Shown: positions 9,816-21,400 of the stretch, one piece after another
Layout: each line of letters starts with the position of its first letter
Position numbering within the stretch: position 1 is the stretch's first letter
Origin: Botryococcus braunii
Taxonomy: Eukaryota > Chlorophyta > Trebouxiophyceae
Direction of reading: 5' to 3'
Length of the DNA: 64,000 bases
NCBI GenBank assembly: GCA_002005505.1
Contig: MVGU01001465.1
Location: forward strand, 1-64,000
The notes under the pieces: generated by a model
Seen by the model: the letters and a program-made list of their open reading frames with translations, nothing else
Databases searched by the model: none
Told to the model about the DNA's origin: nothing
Program-made: the position numbers and the translations under genes

Positions 9816-10569
9816 TGCCCTCCCCCTTGGCAGAAGCTATGAGATGGTGTTTATGGCAATGGGGCCACAAACGTAAGACGGGGGTGTCACAAACCCTGCT
9901 TACTGTAACTATAGACATCACGCCTCCTATAGTTACTAATCAGCAAGTAAGAGGATTAAGTCCACAAAGCAAGTTAGCACGACACAGACGAGGGACTCAT
10001 CTGCTCAGTGCTCGAATACCTTAACATTCTAAGGACTATCGTCTGCAAGGCGGATCCTCTAACTTAGGGGACGAACTCTCTAGACAGCACTCACACCAGT
10101 GATAAAACAATTAGGTTGAGTCATCAGACTAGCACTTGTCCAAACCTTGGGTCCAGTTACCCTGCACGGCAGTGTAACCTTCGCTTGAGGTGGCTCTCGA
10201 ACTACAGGCATAAGGCATATCGTCTAGAGCAGCAAGCCATATACAACTAACTGCCACATAGTGTATCTCATGGGTAAGATACCAAAGCAAGTGATTCAAA
10301 CACGGAACTACAATTTGCAACTACACTGCCACAGCAAGTGCATCACAAAATGGAGCCGTGGGTCAAGGAAACATAACCCATGCAAAGCATATTAACAAGA
10401 GACATGCATGCAAGTCCCAATTCATGATCCCTCTCCCTCCCAGACCCTTCCACCCTCCCTCCCTCCCAGATCCAAGCTGGCTGGCGAAGTCCAAGGGTCA
10501 TCAGCCGCAAATGGCTGGAAAAGTCTCAAGGCCGCAAGTGGCTCAATAAGGGATGCCCGCAAGTGGGAC
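9816..10569 (-). other. Element D 3' untranslated region
   Basis: About 750 bases between the polypurine tract and the end of the chromodomain frame. No coding sequence is seen. It contains CCCTCC-rich stretches near 10436-10470. Confidence 0.6.
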
Positions 10570-11324
10570 TTAAGAAAGGACTGGGGCAGCTGCCACGTTG
10601 TCTGTTAGGTGGCGAACATGGGCAAGGGGCTCCCAAGTGTTTTCAGTCTCATCATAGCCCATCCATTTGACCAAGTACCGCCAAGACTTTCCAACTCTCT
10701 TCTTAGCAATGATGGCCTCAACTTCGTAGACGCCGCCACGCTTGTCTGCATGCAAAGGAGGAGGTGAAGTAACGGTCACTGGTGAAGATGAAGACACATA
10801 AGGCTTCAACTGGGAAACATGAAACACAGGATGGATGTTTACAGTCTCAGGCAAGGTAAGTCTAAAAACACGAGTACCAACTGTTGCAGCAATAGTAAAG
10901 GGCCCAAAATACTTAGCTGATAACTTAGACGAGAGCCCAGGTGAAAGCTGGTTTTTCCTTGCAGCCAACAACACCTGGTCCCCCACCTTAAAAGGGTGGT
11001 CTCGTCTCTTTCTATCTGCATAAGACTTCTGCCGTTGCTGTGCAGAGGCAAGATTAGACTTGGCACTTTTCAAGGCAGTCTGCAGCCCCTCAACCCACTC
11101 AGACACAGTAGGATTTGCAGAACGTGAAGGAACAGCAGAAGACAAGGGAGTAAGGGGATGGCGCCCGTGATTCAGGAAGAAGGGTGTCTGCAGTGTGGAA
11201 GCCTGGAGAGAGTTATTGTAAGCAAGCTCCACCATGCTTAAATACTTGCACCAGTCATCCTGTCTCGGCCCCACAAACCCTCTTAATATGTCTTCCATGG
11301 TCCGATTCATTCTCTCTGTCTGCC
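10570..11324 (-). pseudogene. Element D integrase C-terminal part and chromodomain
   Basis: Minus-strand frame of about 246 codons from the middle of the integrase core (MNRTMEDILRGFVG) through the LAYNNS-type segment and the integrase C-terminal beta-barrel (KVGDQVLLAARKN, AKYFGPFTI, HPVFHVSQLKPY) to a chromodomain (YEVEAIIAKKRVG, YLVKWMGYDETENTWEP). It is the continuation of 11523-12383 but is separated from it by a 198-bp insertion exactly between TDGQ and the next codons. The chromodomain places D among chromoviruses. It cannot make a full integrase in its present state. Confidence 0.88.
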
Positions 11325-11522
11325 TATAGTGGCAAAGGAAGACAGAGAGAGAGACGAGACACCAGTCAGGTTAGAGCATTCAGCGAAATCTGTTACAAGC
11401 CGGTCAGCCGGGACTTCCTTCGACGCCAAGACGCGTGCCACTTTCCAGAGCCTTCATTTCAGGACCCGGCAGCTTCCTGCCTGAAATCCTGGCATTGGAC
11501 CTGGCAGCTTCCTGCCGTTACA
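11325..11522 (-). mobile_element. Short non-coding transposon (family S), copy 1, in the D integrase
   Basis: 198 bp flanked by the 5-bp duplication CTGCC (11320-11324 and 11523-11527). Read on the minus strand it starts TGTAACGGCAGGAAG and ends CTTTGCCACTATA. The ends form imperfect inverted repeats (TAACGGCAGGAAG against TAGTGGCAAAGGAAG). It has an internal tandem motif GGCAGGAAGCT...GGTCCTG and a CT run. A second copy is at 44730-44935. The superfamily is unclear: a MITE, or a solo LTR of a very small retroelement. Confidence 0.75.
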
Positions 11523-12383
11523 CTGCCCGTCTGTCTGAGGGTGGTAAGCAGTAGACATAGCAATCTCAGTACCCAATAATTTAACAAAGGCCTTCCAAAA
11601 ATGGCTAGTGAACCTCGGATCTCTATAACTCACAATGGAGGTAGGCATTCCAAATCTCACAAAGACCCTGTCTATAAACAGTTGTGCAAGTTGAGGTGCA
11701 GTGATGGTTTTAGTGCATGCAGCCAAGACACACAACTTAGAAAACCTATCCACAAATACCACAATAGAGTCAAACCCACAACAGACAGGTAAATCAGTCA
11801 CTAAATCAAGGGAAACGCTCTGCCAAGGTCCATCTGGAATGGGCAGTGGCTGAAGCAAACCATAAGGTACGGCTCCAGTTCCTTTAGTGCGCTGGCAGGT
11901 GTCACAAGACCTGCAAAAGTCCCTGACTGATGAGCTGAGGCGTGGCCACCAAAACTCCCTGCACACTAGCTCATACATCTTGTTAATACCAAGATGTCCA
12001 GAAAAGGGTGTGGCATGGCACTCTCTCAGCACCTTCTCTCTCAATGCATCAGGTACAGACACCTTCCCTGACTGCACAGAATAAGGTACAGAGTCTGTCA
12101 ATACCAAAACACCTTCATCCACAAGTTTAATCACTGTGGGGTCAAAAGCACAAAGCAAGGCAATCTCTTGTAGGAGAGAAGAAACAGAAACAGAGGAGAC
12201 ATGCATCACTGCAAGATCAACACGCCTAGACAAAGCATCTGCAACCACATTATCAGTGCCCTTAACATACTTAATATCAGGCATGAATCTCATGATCTCA
12301 GTGAGCCACCTTTCCTGTCTACTAGTCCTAACAGGAGCAGTCAACAAATACTTAAGTTCTTGCTGGTCAGTGTGTACAGTAAA
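11523..12383 (-). pseudogene. Element D RNase H C-terminal part and integrase N-terminal half
   Basis: Minus-strand frame reading RNase H (FTVHTDQQELKYLL, then NVVADALSR), the integrase zinc-binding region (HLGINKMYELVCREFWWP, CRSCDTCQRTKG) and the first part of the DDE core (VSLDLVTDLPV; then the RDPRFTSHFWKAF and STAYHPQTDGQ segments). It stops at the S insertion. The first codons of its RNase H are on the other side of element E at 28763. One position reads VSYRDP where SDRDP is usual, so a catalytic aspartate neighbourhood is altered. Confidence 0.88.
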
Positions 12384-12388
12384 TTTAG

Positions 12389-13077
12389 TGTTGAGTTGTG
12401 AACATACATTATAGAATGCCTTGTGCTTTAGGTGATCTTCAATTGTACCATTAGGATACGGGTCCACTATCCACATAAGGTACCTCGAGACACGTTCGGA
12501 TGAGGTCTATTTCGAACACAAGGTACATTGTGATCGTGATCACACGTTTGTGATCGAACTCTTAAGGCTGCTGTCGTCGCTTAGTCGAGCAACTGGTTTG
12601 GAAAGATACTGGGCACATAAGGATGCCAGTCTTGTTCATGCAGTTGCATGTGTCTAAAGAGCAGACAGTTGTCGAGGACTGTAGCTGGAGAGGCACGAAC
12701 TTACGACCTGTCTGCTTGCTTACAGGTGCGGTGGCGCAGGGTGTGTATTGGTAATGTGTTCATGGTTGATTGCTTGTTTGTAAGTGAACCATCTTAGTGT
12801 ACAATCAAGTCTCCCAAACAGCTAAGGGACGGAGTCTTGATTGAGTATAGGAAGGTACTTTCAGCCGTCAGGAGCTTATCCGTGTGTAGATGCTCATTGA
12901 CAGATCAACGTGTAACGGAACTGGTTTGGAAAGATGCTGGGCATTCTTGATGCTAGTCTTGTCCATTGAGTTAGATGTGCAATACAGCAGACAGTCGTCC
13001 GGACTGGAGCTTGAGGCACCTACTTTAACGACCTGTCTGCATGTTTACAGGAGATGCCGAATGCCCATAACCTAACA
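12389..13077 (+). mobile_element. Element E 5' LTR
   Basis: 689 bp, from TGTTGAGTTGTG to GCCCATAACCTAACA. It contains two diverged copies of a roughly 135-bp module starting AACTGGTTTGGAAAGAT at 12591 and 12919 (328-bp spacing), each ending in ...TTTACAGG or CTTACAGG. The same arrangement occurs in the copia A LTR at 33605. Confidence 0.88.
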
Positions 13078-13093
13078 GGTTATGGCCCCACCC
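13078..13093 (+). promoter_or_regulatory. Element E primer-binding site (half-tRNA type), degenerate
   Basis: GGTTATGGCCCCACCC directly follows the LTR. It resembles the intact site of copia B, which complements the anticodon arm of initiator tRNA-Met, with substitutions. Copia-type elements such as Drosophila copia prime from an internal cut of this tRNA. Confidence 0.6.
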
Positions 13094-13858
13094 AACTCTG
13101 GGTGCTGAGGACAAGCCGATATGTGGTTTTTGGGCAAGGCACTGGTGGCCAGCGGACACTACACAAGTCTACTCCAGTCCCACAGGGAGCGGCAGCCCCG
13201 CAGTTTTGTACCCCGCCTTCATGTCGCAGTATATGCTTCAGAATCCATTCGAATAGATTCTGAAATGCCAAGCTGAAATGCCAAGAAATCTTGGCCGTTT
13301 CATCCGCAAGGCGAGCTGGTGAAATCCTGGTTGGAAGGGGACGATGCGGAAGACCACCTTGGGAGTGCATATTGGAGGTTGTGTATGATGTGGGTCCTGA
13401 ATCGTGAGTGTGTGGCTCAATGAGTTGAGAGAGGAAGTGATGCTCCTGTGTTACAGTAAGTGTAGTGGTTGAGAGGTGAACCAATAGAAAGGCTTTTTTT
13501 TAAGTCTGTCACCCTCTTAAGGCTGAAGATCAAGGGGGTCAGATTCACAAAAGTAGTAATGAATGACCTCTACCCACTGACAGCAAGTGTGATACTCAGC
13601 AGGAAGAAGTGGGTGGACCCTAGGGAGCCCCCACCCAGGTATTGGTAGACACCATGAGCAACAGTACAGGTACTGCAGCATGGGGATGGGCTGACATATG
13701 TGTCGTATGTGTAAGCGTGTGTAAAGATGTCCATGAGCTGGGGCTTGAAAGACATTGATTGTATATGTGTAAACAGCCAGGAGTTGGTGCAATATGGTGG
13801 TAAGGGACTTTTGGTTCCCAAGTCCACTGAGCACATTCTTATTGTGGTTTGCGCTGCT
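13094..13858. other. Element E leader region, no gene seen
   Basis: About 760 bases between the primer site and the first tandem repeat. Minus-strand open stretches show no known domain and no plus-strand frame is convincing. Confidence 0.5.
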
Positions 13859-14044
13859 ACTCGCTGATGGCTAGTCCTTAATGCTGAGGGTGAGAAAGGC
13901 TGATCAGGTGTCGCGTTCGGACTCGCTGATGGCTAGTCCCTAATGTTGAGGGTGAGACAGGCTGATCAGGTGTCGCGTTCGGACTTGCTGATGGCTAATC
14001 CCTAATGTTGAGGGTGAGAAATGCTAAATCGGGAGTCGTGTGCC
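13859..14044. repeat. Tandem repeat, about 62 bp x 3, inside element E
   Basis: Three adjacent copies of a unit starting CTCGCTGATGGCTAGTCC (near 13860, 13922 and 13984), each followed by TGTTGAGGGTGAGA and GATCAGGTGTCGCG. The third copy is diverged and shortened. Confidence 0.85.
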
Positions 14045-14365
14045 TCATTGAATTGTCGTGCACTTGCGGAGTCAAGACCTCTTATCGGAACTGCTTTGTA
14101 ATCAATGTCATGACTTGTCTTATGTGCCTGACATTCCTTCCATGTTTTCCAGAGTGTGAAACTAGACATTGACTGGTTGTGTCTGGTCAATGATGTGTAG
14201 TCAATGCAATGTGTGGCTGAATTGTGTGGCCAATGCTGTTTTCAAACCTTGAGTGGTCCTACACAGGGTCATATATGGGTCCAGTGTGGCTTGTGAGACC
14301 TCTCTATGTGTGTCTGTGTATGTGGTGTTGTGGAAACCTCTAAGAAAGGTATGTTGAGTTTTTTT

Positions 14366-14851
14366 GACCTGGTGTTGAAAGTTTTTGGGCTGACCAGGAG
14401 TGAGTTGTGGGTACCAGAAGATTACAATTTTATCGTTGCGCAATGCATGCGCTTCACGCCCTGACCTACAGTCTGGCATGGACCATAGGGTAATTGACCC
14501 AGAATGTTTAAGGGGATATATATGAATGACCTGGTGTTGAAAGTTTTTGGGCTGACCAAGAGTGAGTTGTGGGTACCAGAAGATTACAATTTTATCGTTG
14601 CGCAATGCATGCGCTTCACGCCCTGACCTACAGTCTGGCATGGACCATAGGGTAATTGACCCAGAATGTTTAAGGTGATATACATGAATGACCTGGTGTT
14701 GAAAGTTTTTGGGCTGACCAGGAGTGAGTTGTGGGTACCAGAAGATTACAATTTTATCGTTGCGCAATGCATGCGCTTCACGCCCTGACCTCCTGTCTGG
14801 CATGGACCATAGGGTCATTGACCCAGAATGTTTAAGGTGATATACATGAAT
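14366..14851. repeat. Tandem repeat, 162 bp x 3, inside element E
   Basis: Units begin GACCTGGTGTTGAAAG at 14366, 14528 and 14690, an exact 162-bp period with few substitutions. Because 162 is divisible by three, a minus-strand frame (14818-14201) stays open across all units and encodes a 54-residue repeat; it has no recognised domain and is probably incidental. Copy-number change by slippage or recombination is likely. Confidence 0.92.
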
Positions 14852-16200
14852 GACTCTAGGAATGCAAAAAGGTGCAGCTGCAGTTGGGGTAGAAGTAGCT
14901 GCAAGTTAGTCTTAATCCATGGTGCGGGCTACACAAAGGATATGAGTGTTAGATGGGCCAAATTATGAACACCAAAAAACAAATTGCTAACATGTGAAGC
15001 TAATTCTGATATTGACATGGAAAAGAATTGGTTTCTGAGGACACTGAATTAATTTGAAGAGTTTTGGGTTAACCTGTGACATAATGTGGTCAGGGGAAGC
15101 TCCTCAGTTCTCGTTGCGTGCGTGCGCGCGTTGCGCTTTGCGCGCGTTTGGATGTTGAGTAGCCTAATGTCTAGTAGTGATGATGGAAAGGATCTACTGT
15201 GCTCAACATGAGGTTACTGATAGGTACCTGTGATAACCTTAGCTCCTCAAGCAGAGGATGGTGATATTTGACCCAACACACGTAAGCGTTGGTGACTTTG
15301 TAAGTCATGTGTATTGTTGCAGCAACGCCCTTAGAGACTGATCATAGTACTGATGGTGTATAGATAAGACTTTTTTAAGGGTTATGTGTATAAATAGGGT
15401 AGAGGTGAGCTACCATCATTGTGACCAATACAAGTGAGCTTTGGGTGGTAGAATTGTCAGTTACAGACAATTCAATCCTAAGGCCTTGATGCATCGGTGC
15501 ACCCTCACGTTAGAAAGCTAGACCGGGATAGCCAGTAAAATCAATGAAAGCTAGAGAGTTCTTAGAGATAGCCACAGAGCCAAGTTTGGGAGTTGTGGCC
15601 ATATGTGAGAAATCTTGAAAAGTTCAAGATGAAAGTTGTTGATATCCAGACTCTAGGTTATATAACATGAAACATAGTCGTTAGATGCGTGTTGGGTGCA
15701 CGTCGCTTGTAACGGTGTCCGTTTAGTCTTGATGTTTCAGATCCTTAACCAAATAAAAGTATAGAGGTTGGAGAAATATAATTTGGTCGACGGACCGTGA
15801 AACATGTAATAGCACTTCCAGGGGAAGCGATGTGAGTTAGGGCAAGACAACTTGAAAGAAACCATGACTTCTTCAATAGAGAGGGTACTCAAGCAGTAAG
15901 TCCTGGGTCATGTTGGTTGTGCAAGTATTGGCCTCCATATGGTGATAGAAAGGGAACTCACACAGGAAATCACGGTCGCAACTAGTGTCGATGTCACGCC
16001 ACGGACAAAAGGGTCAGATGAAATGCATGGGGGGCTTTGAAAGTGAGGGGATGGATTTTGAGTCTACATGTATGTTTAGCTGTCATGATCATCATGACGG
16101 GTACGTATTAAATTCATGTCGTCATTTGAACACGTCGAGGAGACTAGTCTTCAATTGTTGTCAGAGGTATTACTATGGTATACATGAGTGGTGTCTATGG
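14852..16200. other. Element E interior, non-coding
   Basis: About 1.35 kb without a supportable gene. It is AT-richer than the flanks, with a short GCGCG-rich patch at 15110-15150. It replaces gag, protease, integrase and most of RT of a full copia. Confidence 0.55.
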
Positions 16201-16232
16201 ACTTAGAATAGCGTTGCAAAACGTCGGAAAGG

Positions 16233-16690
16233 GTGTGTGTGAGGATGGTCGTGGATACTCCAATGTTCAAGGACTTTGTGGCTGGCAGCAGGCTCGAGTC
16301 CAAGGATGTGGACTCTGTAGGGTCAGTCACTCCTGGCCATCGGTATTGTGAGCTTAAAGGGTCACTGCGGAATATTGCCAACACCACCAGAACTGACATT
16401 GCACATGCAGTTGGTGTGTTGCCAAGGTACAGAATGAGCCCTACCACTTCGCACTGGAGTGAAGCCATTCGAGTGCTGAAGTATCTTACGGACACCCGAG
16501 AGTTAGCTTTTAACTCTTGGAGGGAAGATACCCGAGCGTGAAGGCTTTGTGGATGCCACTATGCTAGGGAGGCCATAGGAAAGGGGCTGGCAGATATCCC
16601 CCATGTGGAATCTGCTCACAATGTGGCTGACTTTATGACCAAACCACTTAACAAGTCCGTGGCGTTGGTCATAGGGATTCACTAGGACAG
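16233..16690 (+). pseudogene. Element E copia RT-RNase H remnant
   Basis: A plus-strand frame to 16541 carries the end of copia RT (DTPMFKDFVAGSR, PGHRYCELKGSLRNIANTTR, VGVLPRYRMSPTTSHW). It then loses the VDADYAGD segment to a deletion and frameshift. The last piece of RNase H follows at about 16550-16690 (ARNVADFMTKPL-like reading). The closest relative in the window is copia A3. There is no catalytic core, so it cannot act alone. Confidence 0.85.
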
Positions 16691-16725
16691 AGAAGATACA
16701 CATAAAGCATGCAGGCAAGGGGAAG

Positions 16726-17404
16726 TGTTGAGTTGTGAACATACATTATAGAATGCCTTGTGCTTTAGGTGATCTTCAATTGTACCATTAGAATACGGGT
16801 CCACTATCCACATAAGGTACCTCGAGACACGTTCGGATGAGGTCTATTTCGAACACAAGGTACATTGTGATCGTGATCACACGTTTGTGATCGAACTCTT
16901 AAGGCTGCTGTCGTCGCTTAGTCGAGCAACTGGTTTGGAAAGATACTGGGCACATAAGGATGCCAGTCTTGTTCATGCAGTTGCATGTGTCTAAAGAGCA
17001 GACAGTCGTCGAGGACTGTAGCTGGAGAGGTACGAACTTACGACATGTCTGCTTGCTTACAGGTGCGGTGACGCAGGGTGTGTATTGGTAATGTGTTCAT
17101 GGTTGATTGCTTGTTTGTAAGTGAACCATCTTAGTGTACAATCAAGTCTCCCAAACAGCTAAGGGACGGAGTCTTGATTGAGTATAGGAAGGTACTTTCT
17201 TTCAGCCGTCAGGAGCTTATCCGTGTGTAGATGCTCATTGACAGATCAACGTGTAACGGAACTGGTTTGGAAAGATGCTGGGCATTCTTGATGCTAGTCT
17301 TGTCCATTGAGTTAGATGTGCAATATAGCAGACAGTCGTCCGGACTGGAGCTTGAGGCACCTACTTTAACGACCTGTCTGCATGTTTACAGGAGATGCCG
17401 AATG
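16726..17404 (+). mobile_element. Element E 3' LTR, main part (split by F)
   Basis: Matches 12389-13058 with roughly seven small differences, including a 4-base insertion (CTTT) near 17197. Element F interrupts it at GAATG; the last 19 bases are at 28739-28757. Confidence 0.88.
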
Positions 17405-17885
17405 TGTAGTGAGGTGACGCGTGCGGTGCCGCGTCTGCGTACCTCATGCGGCTCGCCTTTCGAATTATGTGCAGGTCTTTCGAATTACGTGCACGCCTGC
17501 ATGTGTGCGCATGTGTCTTCACGCACGTCGTACTACGAGAAGCTTCACAATATAGGATGTTCATGAAATGTCCAGAAGGATGCCCTCTCGTCATCCTTCT
17601 CGTGGTGCTCGCGAGAGCATCACATAGAAGGGCGATGTAGCCGGGTTCACCACAAGTTGGACTCACACTTCGAGAGACACACTTATCTTTGGGGCCTGGA
17701 TATATCTGCTGCATATTATATTGTATTGGCATTGGCCATATTGTTTATTGGAGACTCGGAATCGCCTGCGTGAGGAGGAGCTGCGTATTGTAAGAGGAAT
17801 CGGCGTCACGTTTACTGTCTCGCGGTGTCACCCCTTCCTTAAACCCTAGTATCTCTTATTATTAAACTTGCATACACGTCTCCCT
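17405..17885 (+). mobile_element. Element F LTR a (left outer), lacking its last 8 bases
   Basis: Identical to LTR c over 481 bp. The terminal TTGTTTCA is missing and GC-rich filler follows. It contains TTTCGAATTA...TTTCGAATTACGTGC and inverted CTTCTCG-type segments. Confidence 0.88.
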
Positions 17886-18040
17886 GCTCCCTGGTGGCGC
17901 CCCCCCGCCCTGGGCCGCCCCGCGCCGCGCCCGGCCCGCCCCTGGGCCGCGGCTGGGCGGGTACGGGGCCCGGCGCCGGGGCCCATGGTGTACGGGGCCC
18001 GGGGCGTGGGCGGGGCGCCACGGGGGGGGGGGATGCTGAG
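17886..18040. other. GC-rich filler in place of the F primer site and gag capsid (copy 1)
   Basis: About 150 bases of almost pure G+C built from GGGCC/CGCGGC motifs, ending in a G run. It replaces the LTR end, primer site and capsid code. It could be a real insertion or a poorly assembled stretch. Confidence 0.55.
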
Positions 18041-18407
18041 GGGACCGGAAGGAAGGAAGGTTCTCAACGCTGTGAAGAGGACTCCCTTAAGCACGCCGGC
18101 ACACTTTCCGGGATTCACCCAGGGGCCTGTGCTTGGAGCCGTCGGCCACAGCGTTGGTGGGAAGTTAGATTCTCGGACTAGCGTCCCCTCCGAGCGCCAG
18201 TGTTACTTCTGCAAAAACTTTGGTCACGAGCAATGGCAATGTCAGACCAAGCGGGACTACTTGCAAAGGAAGAGCAGGCGCGACAGTCAATTGCCCCCAC
18301 CTCCTCCTTTTCCCTCTAATCAAGCTCGAGGTGGGCAGTGGAAGGGCCGTGGTGGCCGGGGAGGACATTGGAAGGGAAAAGGGCCGGGGCATAATCCTCA
18401 AAAGTAA
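18034..18407 (+). pseudogene. gag: Element F gag remnant, copy 1 (zinc knuckle only)
   Basis: Open frame from an ATG near 18033 ending TAA at 18405-18407. It retains only the nucleocapsid end: a CCHC knuckle, CYFCKNFGHEQWQC, then a proline-rich and an RGG-like tail (GRGGRGGHWKGKG) typical of RNA binding. The capsid domain is absent, so particles would need gag from elsewhere. The pol ATG begins 12 bases after this stop in the -1 frame, so expression would need frameshifting or reinitiation. Confidence 0.75.
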
Positions 18408-18418
18408 ATTCTGAAGCC

Positions 18419-21400
18419 ATGGATGCCACTTGCTTGCATGAATTGCACTCTCTTGTGGCCTCCAAATTGGGAAAGGAAGGGGTGAACCTTGTGGTGCCAA
18501 ATGTTAGGAAGGCTGAATCTGAGATTTCCAAGTTTTTAGGGGAACAAAGGTGCAACCCGTCCCTCACTTGTTGTTTCATTGTGGGAAGGAAAGCTTGGAA
18601 AAGTAAGAGTCTCTATGCTCACCGTATGCAAGGAAGGATTGTGGAAGTGTGTTCAGGAAGGAAGGGACAGGCGGTAGACATGAATGGTCAAACTAGTGTA
18701 TACCCATTCTCTTTTATATGTTGTGTGATCCCCCCAAGACCCGCACTCACCATGGGAAGTGTTACTACTGACTCTCCACTAGCTATGACCTTTCCTGCGA
18801 ATGTTAAGGGGAAAATCCTTTCAGTGTTGTTTGACAGTGGGGCGTCTCATTCCTTTATTAAAAGTGATACTTTGCAAGGACTTGGGGTGCGCTATAAACC
18901 CTCGAGTATCTCAGTGACTCTTGCGGATGGAAGTGTGTCTGATACGAAAGGAACGGTCGATGTGTCATTTACGCTTAAGCCCAGTGTAAGCTCCCGTCAT
19001 AACTTTATTGTAAGCCCTGCCATGATTGATGGGGTAGACATGATTTTGGGGCAGGATTGGATGGAAGCAAGGGGAGTCTCCATTGATTTTCGTGTGAAAG
19101 CTGCTCACTTTAGACATCATGGGAAGTGGGTTACCTTAACACGAGCAGATTCACCCTTGCCGGTTGGGCCAAAACTTGTTTGGGGTCTTCAAGCAAAAGA
19201 AAGGAAGGAGGGAAGGAAGGACAGGAATGGAAGGGGATGGAAGGGGCAAGATGTATGGAAAGTTTGCTTGTATACTGTGCTTGTGAATGACCAGGCTGAG
19301 TTGGTGGACATCACCGGGGAGGACGCCTCAAGTGGGGTCGACCTGGCGGATACCGACCAATCTGTGGACGACACGCCCGTCGTCACAAAACCCACCAGTG
19401 GTACCGGTATGACTTTCACTCAACAAATAAATGATATGTTGGAAAGAAAACCGCAGGCATTGAAGGAGTTGTTACGTGCTAATGAGGATTTGTTTGCCAA
19501 GCAACTCCCGGGGCTACCTCCGGAAAGGGAAGTATTTCACACAATAAATTTGGAGGAAGGACATCGGCCTCCCAATAGGCCCGCGTACCGGCTAGCTCCA
19601 AGTGAGCTTGCGGAGTGCGAGAAAACAGTGGATGAGATGTTGAAATTGGGATTGATCAGGCCAAGTTGCTCCCCTTTTGCTTCACCTGTTTTGTTCGTTA
19701 GGAAGAAGGATGGAAGTTTACGGATGGTTATAGATTACCGTCCCCTCAACAAAATCACCATCTCTGATAGATACCCTCTACCCAGAATTGATGACCTGTT
19801 AGATAAACTTAAGGGAGCAAAAGTGTTTTCAAGCTTGGACTTACTGTCTGGATACCATCAGGTCAGGCTTCGGAAGGAGGATGTGCCAAAGACTGCCTTT
19901 CGGACCCCTTTTGGTTTGTACGAATTTCTTGTTCTCCCCTTTGGTCTGACAAATGCCCCCGCCACATTTCAGAGGTTGATGAATGAAGTCTTTCATGACT
20001 TTATAAGGGAAGGATTTGTGGTGGTGTATTTAGATGATGTGCTCATTTACAGCAAAACGGAAGATGAACACTTGGGGCAGTTGGAGAGAGTTTTCACCCG
20101 TCTGCGTGAACATCAACTCTTGGCAAAACTTGTTAAATGTTCTTTCTTTGAGAACCAATTGAAGTACTTGGGACACATTATTGGTGCAAATGGATTGGAA
20201 GTGGATATGGATAAAGTCAAGGTGGTGCAAGAGTGGCCTTCACCCACAAACGTAACGGAAGTTAGAAGGTTTTTGGGGTTGTCTAACTATTTTCGCAAAT
20301 TCATCCAAAACTATAGTATCCTAGCAACCCCATTGACCGCTCTCTCTGGAGCAAAGGCACCTTGGAAGTGGGGACAGGAGCAACAGGAAGCATTCACCAA
20401 AATCAAGGAAGCATTGGTAAGAGCCCCTATCCTGACACTCCCGGATGTACGTCGGCCATTCAAGGTGGTGTGCGACGCATGCGATTACGGCGTGGGAGCT
20501 GTGTTGTTTCAAGATGGGAAGGTTTGTGCTTATTTTAGCAAGAAGTTGGGAGCAAGCGAGAGGAACTACAGTGCCACGGAACGGGAATTATTGGCTGTGG
20601 TGTATGCTCTCACGGAATGGAGATGTTATCTTTTGGGGAAGCCAGTGACAGTGGTAACGGATCACAAGTGTAATACCTTCTTGGGTCAACAGGTTGGGCT
20701 TAGTCCTCGGAGGGCTCGGTGGGCCGAGCGCCTGCAGGAGTTTGAGATTGAATGGGTATGGGAACCGGGAAAGACCAACATTGCGGACCCGCTCTCCAGG
20801 TGTTTCACTCAACATGGTCACCCTGGATCTGGGGGGAGGGACAATGGAGTAGTGGCCGGGGCTGCCCTCCGGCGCAAGCGTACGCGCCCCTCTCCGGACT
20901 GCCTCACCCCCTCCAGATTGGATGCAGCTCGGTCCCGCAAGGTTCGAAAAGTCACGGAGCCCGCTCAGGAGGTCCAAGACCCCCTCGGCACGATGGAGCA
21001 AATTGGGTTGGCCAGCCCAAGTGAGCTCACCCCCGATACCGATGGGTACGAAACCTTACTTGGAAAACTTGGGAAGGCTTACACAGATGATCCTTGGTTG
21101 GCAGTGCGCGCGAATCGTCGGAAGGTTAGTCTTAAGGGAGGCTTTTGGGAAAGGAATGGACGGAAGTATGTTCCTGCATTGTTTGAGGAAAGGAAGAATG
21201 GGGAACTTGTTGTTGAGAATCTGCCACGTGGAATTTTGGAAGCATTGCATGACCCGCCTCATGTTGGCCACCCTGGAGTAACTCGCATGTATGAGCTTCT
21301 CACAAGGGAATGGTATTGGCCTGGAATGTATGAGGATGTCAAAGCCTATGTTGCTCATTGTGACTCTTGCCAGCAGGTCAAGGCTCGGAATACTTTGCCT

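Noticed and set aside
14201..14818. 205-codon minus-strand frame with a 54-residue repeat
   Set aside because: It exists because the 162-bp tandem repeat is a multiple of three; no domain, no sign of selection, antisense to the element.
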